NCBI GenBank assembly: GCA_913774665.1
Contig: CAJYHN010000010.1
Coordinates: forward strand, 434,001 to 498,000
Length of the DNA stretch: 64,000 nt
Origin: an uncultured Microbacterium sp.
Lineage (GTDB): Bacteria > Actinomycetota > Actinomycetes > Actinomycetales > Microbacteriaceae
Direction: 5' to 3'
How positions within the stretch are numbered: position 1 is the stretch's first letter; each line of letters begins with the position of its first letter. The notes under the pieces were generated by a model. The model saw only the letters and a list, made by a program, of their open reading frames with translations. It did not search any database and was not told the DNA's origin. Shown one piece after another: positions 43,401 to 52,748 of this stretch. The translations under genes and the position numbers were made by a program.

Positions 43401-44423
43401 TCAGCGCAACCGCCGCGCCACCTCGGCGAGCGCCTCGGCGTAGGACCCCTCGGCGCCCTCGCGACCGCCCGACAGGTTGACGCCGACGACGCCCGGCACG
43501 GCGAGCATCTCCCGCGCCATCTCCACCGCGAGCGAGATCCCCTCCGCCCGTGGATCACGCGCCCCGCGCACACGCTCGAGGAACCCCGTGGGCAGCACGA
43601 GCGTCGTGAACGACTCCAGCAGGTCGGCCGACGCGTGGTCGACGACCACCGGCACGCACGGGATGAACCGGATGCCGTCCCCCGCCTCCTCGATGAACCG
43701 GCGGACGGGTGCCGCCCCGCCGGCGTGGTTGACGAAGCACACGTCCGCTCCGGCCCGGCTCTTCTCGCGCAGCCGCGCCGCGCGTCGGTCCACCGGCGGG
43801 GCCGCCGGTGAGGCCGCCACCGACACCACGTGCCCGACGGCGCGGGCCAGGGCGGCGGCCTCCGTCGAGTCCAGGTCGAACACCGGCGCGGCATCCGGTC
43901 GGTGTCCCGTGCGGGTGTGGTCGCCGGTCACGCAGTGCACTCCCGCGACCCCCTCGACCGCGAGGGCCGCGAGCTCGCCCTCGATCGCGACTCGGTTGCG
44001 GTCGCGCATGTTCAGGCCCGTCCACACGCGCAGGCCCCGTCGCTGCAGCAGGTGCGCGCGGTACGCGGGAGGGAACTGGACCCGCGCGCTTCCCGCGTCG
44101 CCGGCGAGGACGGCATCCACTTCTCCGGCGAGAATCTCCGCGCACGTGTCGATCGACGAGACGCTGAGGGCGCGCGCGGGCAGGTCCGCCACCACCCAGG
44201 GCCGGGTGTCGAGGGCCGCGAGAGTCCGCGCTGCCGCGGCCGTCCGCGGCGACGGTGGCGGAACCGCCGCTCGGTCGACCCCCGTCCACGGCACGGTCGG
44301 TCGGTGCAGGAACGCGCAGCGGTGCGTCGCGTCGATCTCGCACGACCCGTCGAAGCCGACCCCGCCGCACGGTCCGTACTCCATCCGTTTGGGGCAGACG
44401 TCGATCAGCGGCAGCCGGGTCAT
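43401..44423 (-). CDS. Methylenetetrahydrofolate reductase-like protein with N-terminal MTHFR_C-type cysteine motif
   Basis: 340 residues. The first 40 residues carry CPKRMEYGPCGGVGFDGSCE, the cysteine motif of the MTHFR_C domain, which normally follows the barrel; here it precedes it. The rest resembles the MetF barrel: WTGLNMRDRNR near residue 132, CVTGDHTRTG near residue 158 and FVNHAGGAAPVRRF near residue 227. These pieces suggest a folate-linked one-carbon reductase or a methyltransferase partner. ATG 44423 lies 6 nt after a TACACT -10 element, so translation is probably leaderless. Confidence 0.75.
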   Translation of the reverse strand: MTRLPLIDVCPKRMEYGPCGGVGFDGSCEIDATHRCAFLHRPTVPWTGVDRAAVPPPSPRTAAAARTLAALDTRPWVVADLPARALSVSSIDTCAEILAGEVDAVLAGDAGSARVQFPPAYRAHLLQRRGLRVWTGLNMRDRNRVAIEGELAALAVEGVAGVHCVTGDHTRTGHRPDAAPVFDLDSTEAAALARAVGHVVSVAASPAAPPVDRRAARLREKSRAGADVCFVNHAGGAAPVRRFIEEAGDGIRFIPCVPVVVDHASADLLESFTTLVLPTGFLERVRGARDPRAEGISLAVEMAREMLAVPGVVGVNLSGGREGAEGSYAEALAEVARRLR

Positions 44424-44429
44424 GACCGG

Positions 44430-44499
44430 AGTGTAGGGAGCGCGTGTTTCGGCGAATGTTCATGGCGGCAACATCGCCGAAACGCGCCGTCCCTACGCT
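44430..44499. promoter_or_regulatory. Bidirectional promoter with mirror GlnR-type boxes
   Basis: A perfect 10-bp inverted repeat GTTTCGGCGA (44446-44455) / TCGCCGAAAC (44474-44483) presents a GAAAC half outward on both sides. Each is followed after exactly 10 bp by a -10 hexamer: TACACT on the minus strand (44435-44430) and TACGCT on the plus strand (44494-44499). Confidence 0.7.
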
Positions 44500-44532
44500 C
44501 GGCCCTACCCGCTGCAGCCCCCGGAGGTGGCC

Positions 44533-45147
44533 ATGATCACGGCCGGCACCACGTTCGGTTCCGACGTCGCCGACATCGACGCGCTCGTCGACGACCCGCT
44601 CGAGCTGATGCAACGGTGGCTCCCTCCCCACGACGGCGAACTGCGGCCCCTCGGGGCCCTGTCGACCATCGGGCTGGACGGCATCCCCTCGCTCCGTCAC
44701 GTGCTCGTCAGCGACAGGGATGCCGCCGGTCTCACCTTCCACACCGATTCGGCCAGCGCGAAGGTCGCCGAGATCGCCGCGAACCCGGTCGCCGCGATGG
44801 CGGTGGCGTGGCCCGAGATCGGTCGGCAGCTCGTCGTGCGCGGGATCGTCGAGCGGGTCGGCGCGGCGGAGGCCGCCGCGGTGTATCGCCAGCGGTCCCG
44901 GTACCTGCAGATGCTCGCGTGGATCAACACGCATGAGAACGCCCACCTGCCCGTCGAGGCGCGGCACCACCTCTGGGCGGAGTTCGGCGACGCCCACCCC
45001 GAGCTGGAACCGCCGGAGCGGTGGGCGGGGTTCCGCCTGCGCCCCCTCACCCTGACGTTCTGGCGCGGTGACCCGATCGGGCAGAGCACGCGCCAGCACT
45101 ACACGCTCGCCGACGGCCGTTGGTCGGGCCGGATCCTGGCGGGCTGA
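44533..45147 (+). CDS. Pyridoxamine 5'-phosphate oxidase-like flavin protein
   Basis: PdxH-like split barrel, 204 residues. ALSTIGLDGIPSLRHVLVSD (residues 39-58), HTDSASAKVAEIAANP near residue 70, and the C-terminal FRLRPLTLTFWRGDP are all PdxH family positions. The final part lacks the exact R-L-x-P end of true PdxH, so it could be a general FMN reductase. ATG 44533 has GGAGG 5 nt upstream. It starts the xanthine dehydrogenase operon, 3 bp before the FAD-subunit gene. Confidence 0.8.
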   Translation: MITAGTTFGSDVADIDALVDDPLELMQRWLPPHDGELRPLGALSTIGLDGIPSLRHVLVSDRDAAGLTFHTDSASAKVAEIAANPVAAMAVAWPEIGRQLVVRGIVERVGAAEAAAVYRQRSRYLQMLAWINTHENAHLPVEARHHLWAEFGDAHPELEPPERWAGFRLRPLTLTFWRGDPIGQSTRQHYTLADGRWSGRILAG

Positions 45148-45150
45148 GTC

Positions 45151-45984
45151 GTGGACATCACCACCGTCACCTCGTACCGCGCGGCGCGGACGCGTTCCGA
45201 CCTGGTGCTCGCTCCCGGCGAGGTCGTCATCGCCGGCGGCACCTGGATCATGAGCGAGCCGCAGCCCGGCACCACCGGCTTCGTCGACCTGACCACGCTG
45301 GGGTGGCCCGACCTCGAGATCACCGACGAGGGCCTGCGGATCGGCGCCACCTGCACGATCGCGCGCCTGCTCGCGTGGGTCGAGACCGAGGCTCCGTCCG
45401 CGTGGACCTCGCTCGCTCTCGCCCGCCCCTCGGCCGACGCCCTGCTCGCGTCCTTCAAGATCTGGAACACCGCCACCGTCGGCGGCAACGTCTGCCAGGC
45501 CTTCGCGGCCGGTGCGATGATCGCCCTGCTGTCGACCCTGGATGCCACGGCCCTGGTGTGGACGCCCGATGGCGGCGAACGGCGCATCGCGGTCTCGGAG
45601 CTCGTCGTCGACAACGCCGCGACCTCCCTCGCGCCCGGCGAGGTCGTGCGCGCCCTCGACATCCCCGCGCGGGCGCTGGAGGCGCGGGTCGGGCTGCAGA
45701 AGATCGCCCTGGCCGAACTCGGTCGTTCCGGCGCCGTGGTCACGGCCCGGGTCGACCCCGACGGCACCGCGGTGTTCGTCGTGACGGCCGCGGTGCGTCG
45801 GCCCCGCGTGCTGCGCTTCCCGCACGTGCCCGGGGCGGGTGAGCTGCGGGATGCCGTGGCCGCCGCCAGCGACTTCTACACGGACCCGCTCGGAAGCGCC
45901 GACTGGCGCCGGGGCGTGAGCGTCGTGCTCGCGGAGCGCCTGCGCGCGCGCTTCGTCCGGGACCTGCAGGAAGGGGCCGCGTGA
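45151..45984 (+). CDS. Xanthine dehydrogenase FAD-binding subunit
   Basis: Flavin subunit of a molybdenum hydroxylase (CoxM/XdhB type), 277 residues. FAD-binding features: [13 protein letters not shown] near residue 27, [15 protein letters not shown] near residue 66 and [15 protein letters not shown] near residue 107, which is the second FAD motif. It passes electrons from the iron-sulfur centre to NAD+. It is flanked by 3-bp and 4-bp junctions with PdxH-like and molybdenum-subunit genes. Confidence 0.9.
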   Translation: MDITTVTSYRAARTRSDLVLAPGEVVIAGGTWIMSEPQPGTTGFVDLTTLGWPDLEITDEGLRIGATCTIARLLAWVETEAPSAWTSLALARPSADALLASFKIWNTATVGGNVCQAFAAGAMIALLSTLDATALVWTPDGGERRIAVSELVVDNAATSLAPGEVVRALDIPARALEARVGLQKIALAELGRSGAVVTARVDPDGTAVFVVTAAVRRPRVLRFPHVPGAGELRDAVAAASDFYTDPLGSADWRRGVSVVLAERLRARFVRDLQEGAA

Positions 45985-48893
45985 GGTTCGAGGTCAACGG
46001 CTCCCCCGTCGAGGTCGATCCCCGGCCCGGGCAGAGCGCCCGGACGCTGCTGCGCGAGGCGGGCCACGTCGAGGTGAAGAAGGGCTGCGACGCCGGCGAC
46101 TGCGGCGCGTGCTCGGTGCTGCTCGACGGCGCGCCGACGCACTCCTGCCTCATCCCCGCGATGCGCCTCGAGGGCCGCGCGATCACGACCGCCGCGGGTC
46201 TCGCCCCGGGTGACCAGCTGCACCCCGTGCAGGAGGCCCTGGCGACCGGCTTCGGCTTCCAGTGCGGCTTCTGCTCGCCCGGCATGAGCGTGACGGCCTC
46301 GACACTGACCCCCGATGACCTCGGCGACCTCGACCGGCGCATGAAGGGCAACCTCTGCCGGTGCACCGGGTACCGCCCGATCCGCGAGGCGATCCGGGCA
46401 TCGGTGCTGGGGCCCGTGCGCGAGACCGGCAAGAGCTGCGGGGTCGAGGCCGAGGCCGAGGCGCCCGCGGGCTGCGGCGGGACGTGCGCGGGGCACGACA
46501 CACCTCCTGCAGATCCGCCGCTTTCGGTCCCCTCGACACCCGCAGCCGGCGATGTGCAGGAGGTGTGCACGCCGACCGCCGCTCACGCCCGAGCCCGGGA
46601 CGGCGGGTTCGCGGCCTCCGGCCGCGTCGGCACCTCGGTCATCCCCGAGGCGGCACGCCGCATCGTCCAGGGCCGCGAGCCGTTCACCTTCGACGAGCCC
46701 GTGCCCGGCGGACCGCCGCTGATCCTGCGCGTCGTGACCTCGCCGCACGCCCACGCCCGGGTCGTCTCGATCGACACGGCCGAGGCTCTCGCGATCCCCG
46801 GGGTCGTCGCGGTGTTCACCCACGCCGACGTCCCCGCCGTGCGGTATTCCACCGGCCGCCACGAGCACCGCACCGACGACCCCGACGACACGCGCATGCT
46901 CGACGACGTCGTCCGCCACGTCGGGCAGCGGGTCGTCGCGGTCGTCGCCGAGACCGCCGAGGCGGCGGACGCCGGCTGCCGCGCGGTGCGGGTCGACTAC
47001 GAGCTGCTGCCCGCGGTCTTCGACCCCGAAGAGGCGCGCCTGCCCGGAGCGCCGCTGCTGCACCCCGACCGCACGCCCGACGAGCGCGTCATGGATGCCG
47101 GCCGCAACGTCGTGGCGGGCTTCCACACCGGCCACGGCGGCGATATCGACGCGGCCCTCGCCGCGAGCTCCACCACCGTGACGGGCGAGTGGCGCTCGTC
47201 GCGCGTGACCCACGCGGCCCTCGAGACGCACGGCGCGGTGGGCTGGCTCGACGACGACGGTCGCCTCGTGATCCGCTCGTCGACGCAGGTGCCCTTCCTC
47301 GTGCGTAACGAGCTCGCGCACGTGTTCGACCTGGAGCGCGATCGCGTACGCGTGTACGCGGCCCGCGTGGGCGGCGGCTTCGGCGGCAAGCAGGAGCTGT
47401 TCACCGAAGACCTCACCGCCCTCGCGGTGCTCAAGCTCGGACGACCCGTCGCGTACGAGTTCTCGCGCACCGACCAGTTCGTCCGGGCGTCTCTGCGGCA
47501 TCCGATGCGCGTGCGCACGACCCTGGGGGCGGATGCCGACGGCACCCTCACCGCGATGAAGCTCGACGTGCTGAGCGACACCGGCGCCTACGGCAATCAC
47601 GCCATCGGCGTGCTGTTCCACTCGTGCGCCGAGTCCACGACGCTGTATCGCGTGCCGACGAAGTGGATCGACGCCGAGGCGGTTTACACGAACAACCCGC
47701 CCTCGGGCGCGTTCCGCGGGTACGGCCTCGGCCAGGTGGTGTTCGCCGTCGAATCAGCGATGGACGCCCTCGCGCAGGAACTCGGCATCGACCCCTTCGA
47801 CCTGCGCCGTATCAATGCGGTGCGCGAGGGCGACTCCCTGCACCCCGACGACGGCGAGGAAACCCACGAAGAAGACCTGATCTGGGGCAGTTACGGCCTC
47901 GATCAGTGCCTCGATCTGGCTCAAGACGCCCTGCGCCGCGGCAACGGCGTCGACGCCCCCGCCGGCTGGCTCGTCGGCGAGGGGATGGCCGCGGCGATGA
48001 TCGCCACGATGGCGCCGCGCGGACACATCGCCCACACCAGCGCGACGCTGCGACCCGACGGCACCTACGCGCTGCGCGTCGGCACGGCCGAGTTCGGCAA
48101 CGGCACCTCGACCGTGCACCGACAGATCGCGGCGACCGTTCTCGAGGCCCCGCTCGATCGCCTGCGCCTCTGGGCCGCCGACACCGACGCGGTGCGCCAC
48201 GACACCGGGGCCTTCGCTTCCGCGGGAACCGTCGTCGCCGGCAAGGCGCTGTACGGCGCCTGCCTGTCGCTCAAGCGCCGCATGATCGCCATCGCCGCCG
48301 AGCTGTCGGGGGCGGATGCCGCGGAGGCCGAGGTCACGGCATCCGGAATCTCGTTCGCGGGCGAGACCGTGACGTGGGCGCGGATCGTCGCCGCGGGGGG
48401 CGGGGACGACCTCACCGCCGACGGGGCGGAGTTCGGCGAGGTCCGCTCGCTCGCGTTCAACGTGCACGCCGCGCGCGTGGCCGTCGACCCCGAGACGGGG
48501 ACGGTGAAGGTGCTGCAGTCGGTCCAGTCGGCCGATGCGGGCGTCGTCATCAACCCGGCCCAGTGCCGCGGCCAGATCGAGGGCGGCGCAGCCCAGGCCC
48601 TCGGCGGCGCGCTGTACGAAGAGGTGTACCTCGAGGACGGCGTCGTGCAGAACCCGGTGTTCCGCACGTACCGCGTGCCGCAGTTCGCCGACGTGCCCGA
48701 CACCGAGGTGTACTTCGCCGAGACCGACGACTCCCTCGGACCCTTCGGGGCCAAGTCGATGAGCGAATCGCCGTACAACCCGGTCGGAGCCGCGATCGGC
48801 AACGCCGTCTCGCGCGCCCTCGGCCGCCGCGGATACGAACTGCCGTTCTCGCGCGACCGCGTGTGGAGGCTCGCCGGCGGGGGTGCCGCGTAG
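45981..48893 (+). CDS. Xanthine dehydrogenase, fused 2Fe-2S and molybdenum-binding subunits
   Basis: 970 residues. Residues 1-155 are the iron-sulfur part: [18 protein letters not shown] near residue 35 and QCGFCSPGM / [11 protein letters not shown] near residues 95 and 125, binding two 2Fe-2S clusters. From about residue 205 follows the molybdopterin chain with [13 protein letters not shown] near residue 470, [12 protein letters not shown] near residue 574 and the catalytic glutamate in [13 protein letters not shown] near residue 929. Such fusions are known (E. coli XdhD-like). The linker (residues 173-196) is encoded by a family A repeat element. Start overlaps the FAD subunit by 4 bp. Expected to oxidise hypoxanthine/xanthine to urate. 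Confidence 0.9.
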   Translation: MRFEVNGSPVEVDPRPGQSARTLLREAGHVEVKKGCDAGDCGACSVLLDGAPTHSCLIPAMRLEGRAITTAAGLAPGDQLHPVQEALATGFGFQCGFCSPGMSVTASTLTPDDLGDLDRRMKGNLCRCTGYRPIREAIRASVLGPVRETGKSCGVEAEAEAPAGCGGTCAGHDTPPADPPLSVPSTPAAGDVQEVCTPTAAHARARDGGFAASGRVGTSVIPEAARRIVQGREPFTFDEPVPGGPPLILRVVTSPHAHARVVSIDTAEALAIPGVVAVFTHADVPAVRYSTGRHEHRTDDPDDTRMLDDVVRHVGQRVVAVVAETAEAADAGCRAVRVDYELLPAVFDPEEARLPGAPLLHPDRTPDERVMDAGRNVVAGFHTGHGGDIDAALAASSTTVTGEWRSSRVTHAALETHGAVGWLDDDGRLVIRSSTQVPFLVRNELAHVFDLERDRVRVYAARVGGGFGGKQELFTEDLTALAVLKLGRPVAYEFSRTDQFVRASLRHPMRVRTTLGADADGTLTAMKLDVLSDTGAYGNHAIGVLFHSCAESTTLYRVPTKWIDAEAVYTNNPPSGAFRGYGLGQVVFAVESAMDALAQELGIDPFDLRRINAVREGDSLHPDDGEETHEEDLIWGSYGLDQCLDLAQDALRRGNGVDAPAGWLVGEGMAAAMIATMAPRGHIAHTSATLRPDGTYALRVGTAEFGNGTSTVHRQIAATVLEAPLDRLRLWAADTDAVRHDTGAFASAGTVVAGKALYGACLSLKRRMIAIAAELSGADAAEAEVTASGISFAGETVTWARIVAAGGGDDLTADGAEFGEVRSLAFNVHAARVAVDPETGTVKVLQSVQSADAGVVINPAQCRGQIEGGAAQALGGALYEEVYLEDGVVQNPVFRTYRVPQFADVPDTEVYFAETDDSLGPFGAKSMSESPYNPVGAAIGNAVSRALGRRGYELPFSRDRVWRLAGGGAA
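46498..46568. repeat. Inverted-repeat element, family A, copy 4, in frame inside the xanthine dehydrogenase gene
   Basis: 71 bp with arms ACACACCTCCTGCA and TGCAGGAGGTGTGC (13 of 14 pairs). It is exactly as long as copy 1 at 28.9 kb and shares its CTCCTGCAGATCCG start. It encodes the linker between the iron-sulfur and molybdenum domains. Confidence 0.8.
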
Positions 48894-48903
48894 GCTGACC
48901 GCC

Positions 48904-49260
48904 GTGTACGGGATCACCGCGGGCGAGACGTTCGATTTCTTCGAGGGACGGCGCCTGGATGCCGTGACCTTCGGCCGCTACAAGGTATCGCTGTTCTTCG
49001 ACGAGGGCGTGGGTCTCGACGTCGAGGGGGTGCTCGCCGTGACCGTCCCGGGCAGCGATGAGCGGTCCGCCGACGATGCCCGCGCTCTCGCCGCGCCGCT
49101 GCTCGACCTGCTCTCGCTGACCGTGACGGCGGTGCGCGTGGACGCGCCCTCGAGCCTCGCGTTGGAGTTCGAGAACGGCACGATCGTGCGCGCGATCGAC
49201 GACCTCGGCCCGTATGAGTGCTTCGACGTGCACCACGGCGAGCACATCTGGATCATGTGA
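48904..49260 (+). CDS. Small conserved protein, DUF6188-like
   Basis: 118 residues, no signal peptide or membrane segment. Beginning VYGITAGETFDFFEGRRLDA and ending HHGEHIWIM, with ALEFENGTIVRAIDD in the middle, it looks like the small actinobacterial proteins grouped as DUF6188; the domain name is from memory and unsure. GTG 48904 avoids overlap with the dehydrogenase; GTG 48883 is possible. It closes the xanthine dehydrogenase operon. Function unknown. Confidence 0.65.
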   Translation: MYGITAGETFDFFEGRRLDAVTFGRYKVSLFFDEGVGLDVEGVLAVTVPGSDERSADDARALAAPLLDLLSLTVTAVRVDAPSSLALEFENGTIVRAIDDLGPYECFDVHHGEHIWIM

Positions 49261-49332
49261 GACGCGGCCCGGGCGGCCGGGTCGCCGCTGGCACGGGCGT
49301 GGTTCAGGCGGGCGCAATCCGCGGTCGTTCGT

Positions 49333-49670
49333 GGCCCCGGGGCCACGGAACGCGCCCCGGGGCCACGAACGACGCCCCACCGTCGACCGTGCCCGCACGC
49401 ACCACGCCCCGGGGCCACGAACGACGCCCCACCGTCGACCGTGCTTGCACACACCACGCCCGGGGCCACGACCCACGCCCCACCGTCGACCGTGCCCGCA
49501 CGCACCACGCCCGGGGCCATGACCCACGCCCCGAAACCGACCACGCACCCCCGCCCACCGCGCCTCGCCGCCACGCACAGCGCCCCGGGGCCACGACCCA
49601 CGCCCCGAACCCGACCGCACCCGCACACACCAGCCCCGTGACCACGATCCACGCCCCGAACCCCGGGGCC
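49333..49670. repeat. Tandem repeat of about 53 bp built on CCCCGGGGCCACGA
   Basis: Five to six imperfect units; the first three are nearly identical (CGCCCCGGGGCCACGAACGA ... CCGTCGACCGTG). It fills the gene-free gap 49261-49691 between convergent genes. Open reading frames drawn through it on both strands are repeat artefacts. Confidence 0.8.
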
Positions 49671-49691
49671 CCCACCGGGCACCGCACCGCC

Positions 49692-50975
49692 TCAGCGCGA
49701 TTCCACCCCCAGGTGCAGCACCGCCTCGGCGAGCGCGCGCAGCCCCGCGGCCACATCCGCCCCGCTCACGGCCTCGTCGGGGTGGTGACTGATGCCGTCG
49801 GGATTGCGCAGGAACAGCATCCCCACCTCGGTGATCGCGCCGATCGACATCGCGTCATGGCCGGCGCGGCTGAAGAGAGTGGGGGCGTCGGCGCCGATGC
49901 CCGCGCGCACGACGTCCTGCAGCAGCGGGGCGCAGAACACCGCGGGCGCGCTGTGCACCTCGCGGGCGTGCCAGCGCAGGCTGCGGCGTCCCATGATCGC
50001 GTCGAGCTCGCGCGAGATCTCGTCCCACACGTGGTCGCGCGTGGCGTCGAACTCCCCGCGCAGGTCGAGCGAGAGGTGCGCCTCGCCGGGCACGACGTTG
50101 ACCGCGCCGGGGAAGGCCTCGAGCTGACCGACCGTGCCGACGATGTGGTGCTCGCCACGGCAGATGCGCTCGACCGCGAGCGCCGCCTCACTCGCCCCGA
50201 GCAGGGCGTCGCGCCGCATGTCGTAGGGCGTGCCGCCCGCGTGCCGCGCCTCGCCCTCGACGACGAGCTGGAAGCGCCGTGCCGACGCGATCGACGACAC
50301 CGCGGCGAGCGCCTGACCGCTGCGGTGCAGTTCGGGCCCCTGCTCGATGTGCGCCTCGAGGTAACCGACGAGTTGCTCGGGTCGTCGCGCGGCCTCGCCC
50401 ACGCGGCCCGGGTCGAGCCCGAACTCGCGGAACGCCTCGCGCAACGTGGTCCCGTCGGCATCCGCCAACTCCCACCAGGAGTCGTCCCACTGCCCCGCCA
50501 CGGCCGACGAGCCCAGCAGGGCCTTGCCGAACCGCGTGCCCTCTTCGTCGCTGAAGGCGATGACCTCGAGGGCGAAGGGGAAGGGACTGGATGCCGTGCC
50601 CTCATCGTCGACGAGACGGAGCAGCCGGACGACCTCGAGCGCCATCAGCACACCGACGATCCCGTCGAAGCGTCCGGCGTCGGGAACGGTGTCCAGGTGC
50701 GACCCGAGCAGCAGGGCGGGGGCGTTGGGGGCGCCCGCGGGAGCGAGTCGGCCGACCTGGTTGCCCGCGGCATCCTGCCGGGTCGTCATGCCGAGCTCGC
50801 GCATCCACTCCGCCGCGAGGCGGTTGACGCGCGCGTGCTCGGGCGAGAGGTAGACGCGGGTGATCGAGCCGGGCGTCGACGTGACGCGGGCGAGCTCCTC
50901 GCACCGCCCCATGACGCGGCGCGCCGCCGACGCGATGCGCTCCTGCGAGACCCGCAGGCGAGTGGATGCCGTCAC
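49692..50975 (-). CDS. allC: Allantoate amidohydrolase / N-carbamoyl amino acid hydrolase (M20 family)
   Basis: Zinc-dependent M20 amidohydrolase, 427 residues. Metal-binding motifs: LLGSHLDTVPDAGRFDG near residue 91, VIAFSDEEGTRF near residue 132, YLEAHIEQGPELH near residue 190 and, near the end, SRAGHDAMSIG. These match the AllC/UAH/HyuC branch. Start GTG 50975 is 40 bp after the PucG stop. Next to allantoinase and PucG, its role is allantoate to ureidoglycine with release of ammonia and CO2. Confidence 0.88.
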   Translation of the reverse strand: MTASTRLRVSQERIASAARRVMGRCEELARVTSTPGSITRVYLSPEHARVNRLAAEWMRELGMTTRQDAAGNQVGRLAPAGAPNAPALLLGSHLDTVPDAGRFDGIVGVLMALEVVRLLRLVDDEGTASSPFPFALEVIAFSDEEGTRFGKALLGSSAVAGQWDDSWWELADADGTTLREAFREFGLDPGRVGEAARRPEQLVGYLEAHIEQGPELHRSGQALAAVSSIASARRFQLVVEGEARHAGGTPYDMRRDALLGASEAALAVERICRGEHHIVGTVGQLEAFPGAVNVVPGEAHLSLDLRGEFDATRDHVWDEISRELDAIMGRRSLRWHAREVHSAPAVFCAPLLQDVVRAGIGADAPTLFSRAGHDAMSIGAITEVGMLFLRNPDGISHHPDEAVSGADVAAGLRALAEAVLHLGVESR

Positions 50976-51015
50976 GCCCGGCCCCCGCGAAGACCACCGG
51001 CCACGACGGGCTCCC

Positions 51016-52248
51016 TCACGCCCCGGCCCCCGCGTACACGCCCTGCGCCGCTTCGACCCCGCCGCCGGCCGCGACCGCCGCGCCATGGCGGCGCAGCACC
51101 GCCTCGAGAGCGGCCAGGGTGACGAGCACGGCGTCTTTCCGTGCGTTGTATCCCATCGTGCCGATGCGCCAGACGCGGCCGTGCAGCGGGCCGAAAGACG
51201 TGCCGATCTCGATGCCGAAGTCGCTCAGTAGCTCGGCGCGCACGGCGTCGCCCACGACGGCATCCGGGATCTCCACCGCCACCGCGTTCGTCATCTTGTG
51301 CGCGACGTCGCCGAACACGGTCAGGCCGAGACCCTCGACCCCCGCGAGCATCGCGTCGCCGTGCAGCCGGTGCCGCGCGATGACCTCGTCGCGCCCCTCG
51401 AGCAGCAGCACCCGCGCGCACTCGCGGGCACCGTAGAGCATGGTCGTCGCCTCGGTGTGGTGGTTGAGGCGGCGCGGCCCCCAGTAGTCGAGGATCATCG
51501 CGAGGTCGAAGTAGTTGGAGCGGATGAAATCGGATGCCGAGGCATCGCCCTCTTCGCGGATACCGGCCTCGACGCGGGCCCGCGATCGCACGACCTCGAC
51601 GGCGCGCTCCGACAGGCTGATCGGCGCCGAGCCCGACGGGCCGCCGAGGCATTTCTGGAGCCCGGCGGTCGCGGCATCCAGGCCCCAGGCGTCCATCTCG
51701 AAGGGGTTGCCGCCGAGCGAGGCGGTGGCATCGGTGTAGAACAGGGCGCCGTGGGCGCGGCAGATCTCGCCGATCTCTTCGAGGGGCTGGAGCATGGTGG
51801 TCGAGGTGTCGCCCTGGACGCACGCGACGAGGTGCGGCTTCACCCGCTCGATCGCCTCGCGGACCGTCGACACCGGGAACACCCGCCCCCACGGCACCTC
51901 GATCGTGTGCACCTCGGCGAGCGCACGCTCGGCGATCTCGGCCAGCAGATGACCGAAGCGGCCGAAGACGGGGACGAGCACGCGGTCGCCGGGGCGGATC
52001 AGCGAGACCAGCGCGGCCTCGATGCCGGCGCGGCTGGTGCCGTCGATCAACAGCGTGGCGTCGTTGAACGTGCCCCACACCTGCCGGTAGAGCTCCTGCG
52101 TCTCGGTCATGGTCGCCGTCATGAACGGGTCGTACTGGCCGACCAACGGCGCGCCCATCGCGCGTAGCACGCTCGGGTAGGCCGAGATGGGGCCGGGGCC
52201 CATCAGCAGGCGCGCGGGCGGGTCGATCGGGCCGGGGAGGTGGGGCAT
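51016..52248 (-). CDS. pucG: Ureidoglycine-glyoxylate aminotransferase, PucG-like
   Basis: PLP-dependent class V aminotransferase, 410 residues. It begins LMGPGPISAYPSVLRAMGAP, the alanine-glyoxylate aminotransferase opening, with DGTSRAGIEAAL near residue 69, YTDATASLGGNPFEMD near residue 174 and the PLP lysine in AGLQKCLGGPSG near residue 198. In Bacillus, PucG transfers the amino group of ureidoglycine to glyoxylate, giving oxalurate and glycine. ATG 52248 has GGAGG directly nearby. Its 5' end is partly copied further upstream by a 200-bp duplication. Confidence 0.87.
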   Translation of the reverse strand: MPHLPGPIDPPARLLMGPGPISAYPSVLRAMGAPLVGQYDPFMTATMTETQELYRQVWGTFNDATLLIDGTSRAGIEAALVSLIRPGDRVLVPVFGRFGHLLAEIAERALAEVHTIEVPWGRVFPVSTVREAIERVKPHLVACVQGDTSTTMLQPLEEIGEICRAHGALFYTDATASLGGNPFEMDAWGLDAATAGLQKCLGGPSGSAPISLSERAVEVVRSRARVEAGIREEGDASASDFIRSNYFDLAMILDYWGPRRLNHHTEATTMLYGARECARVLLLEGRDEVIARHRLHGDAMLAGVEGLGLTVFGDVAHKMTNAVAVEIPDAVVGDAVRAELLSDFGIEIGTSFGPLHGRVWRIGTMGYNARKDAVLVTLAALEAVLRRHGAAVAAGGGVEAAQGVYAGAGA

Positions 52249-52337
52249 CAGGACTCCGTGGGACGGGGGCGGGTGGGACGAGGGGCCGTGAGACGGGGCC
52301 GGGTGGGACGACTCGGTGGGGGCGGCGAAGCGGGCCG

Positions 52338-52411
52338 AACTCCTGAAAATTCGGCCACGAATGCCGCCAGCACCGGCGCAGCGGCCTCTTCGCCCCGAAA
52401 TCTCAGGAGTT
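52338..52411. repeat. Inverted-repeat element, family B, copy 2 (74 bp)
   Basis: AACTCCTGA ... TCAGGAGTT, followed by TCGCTCGG. Core shares GCCGCCAGCACCGGCGCAGC with copy 3. Confidence 0.85.
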
Positions 52412-52573
52412 TCGCTCGGGACTGCTACGGGCCGGGGAGGTGGGACATCAGGACTCCCTGGGACTGGGACGGGTGGGACGGGGACGGGTGGGACGGGGGC
52501 GGGTGGGACGGGGGCGGGTGGCCGTGAGACGGGGGCGGGTGGGACGACTCGGTGGGGGCGGCGAAGCGAGCCA

Positions 52574-52647
52574 AACTCCTGAAGATGCGGCTGCGGATGC
52601 CGCCAGCACCGGCGCAGCGGCCTCTTCGCCCCGGAATCTCAGGAGTT
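52574..52647. repeat. Inverted-repeat element, family B, copy 3 (74 bp)
   Basis: Same ends and length as copy 2, part of the duplicated block. Confidence 0.85.
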
Positions 52648-52748
52648 TCGCTCGGGATGGCGAGCTGTCGCGGGTCGCGGAGGCCCGCGCCCGGTCGCGG
52701 GGCCTCCCGCGCCCGGTCGCGGAGCGTCCCGCGGCCGGGGGCGGGCCG

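Larger units (their letters stand above)
52229..52665. repeat. 200-bp tandem duplication covering the pucG 5' end and a family B element
   Basis: The block at 52229-52428 recurs at 52429-52665, from the pucG start region (GGGCCGGGGAGGTGGG[G/A]CATCAGG) to the end of a family B element. The second copy has an expanded gggacgggtgggacggg run. A remnant pucG start (MSHLPGP) is left in copy 2. Confidence 0.8.

Noticed and set aside
46400-46640. Frameshift or assembly error joining two xanthine dehydrogenase genes
   Set aside because: The frame is open through the linker, codon use is normal and fused forms are known in this family; the repeat element explains the odd linker.
49333-49670. Origin-like or centromere-like iterons
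   Set aside because: Direct repeats are present but there is no AT-rich region, DnaA box, replication or partition gene nearby.
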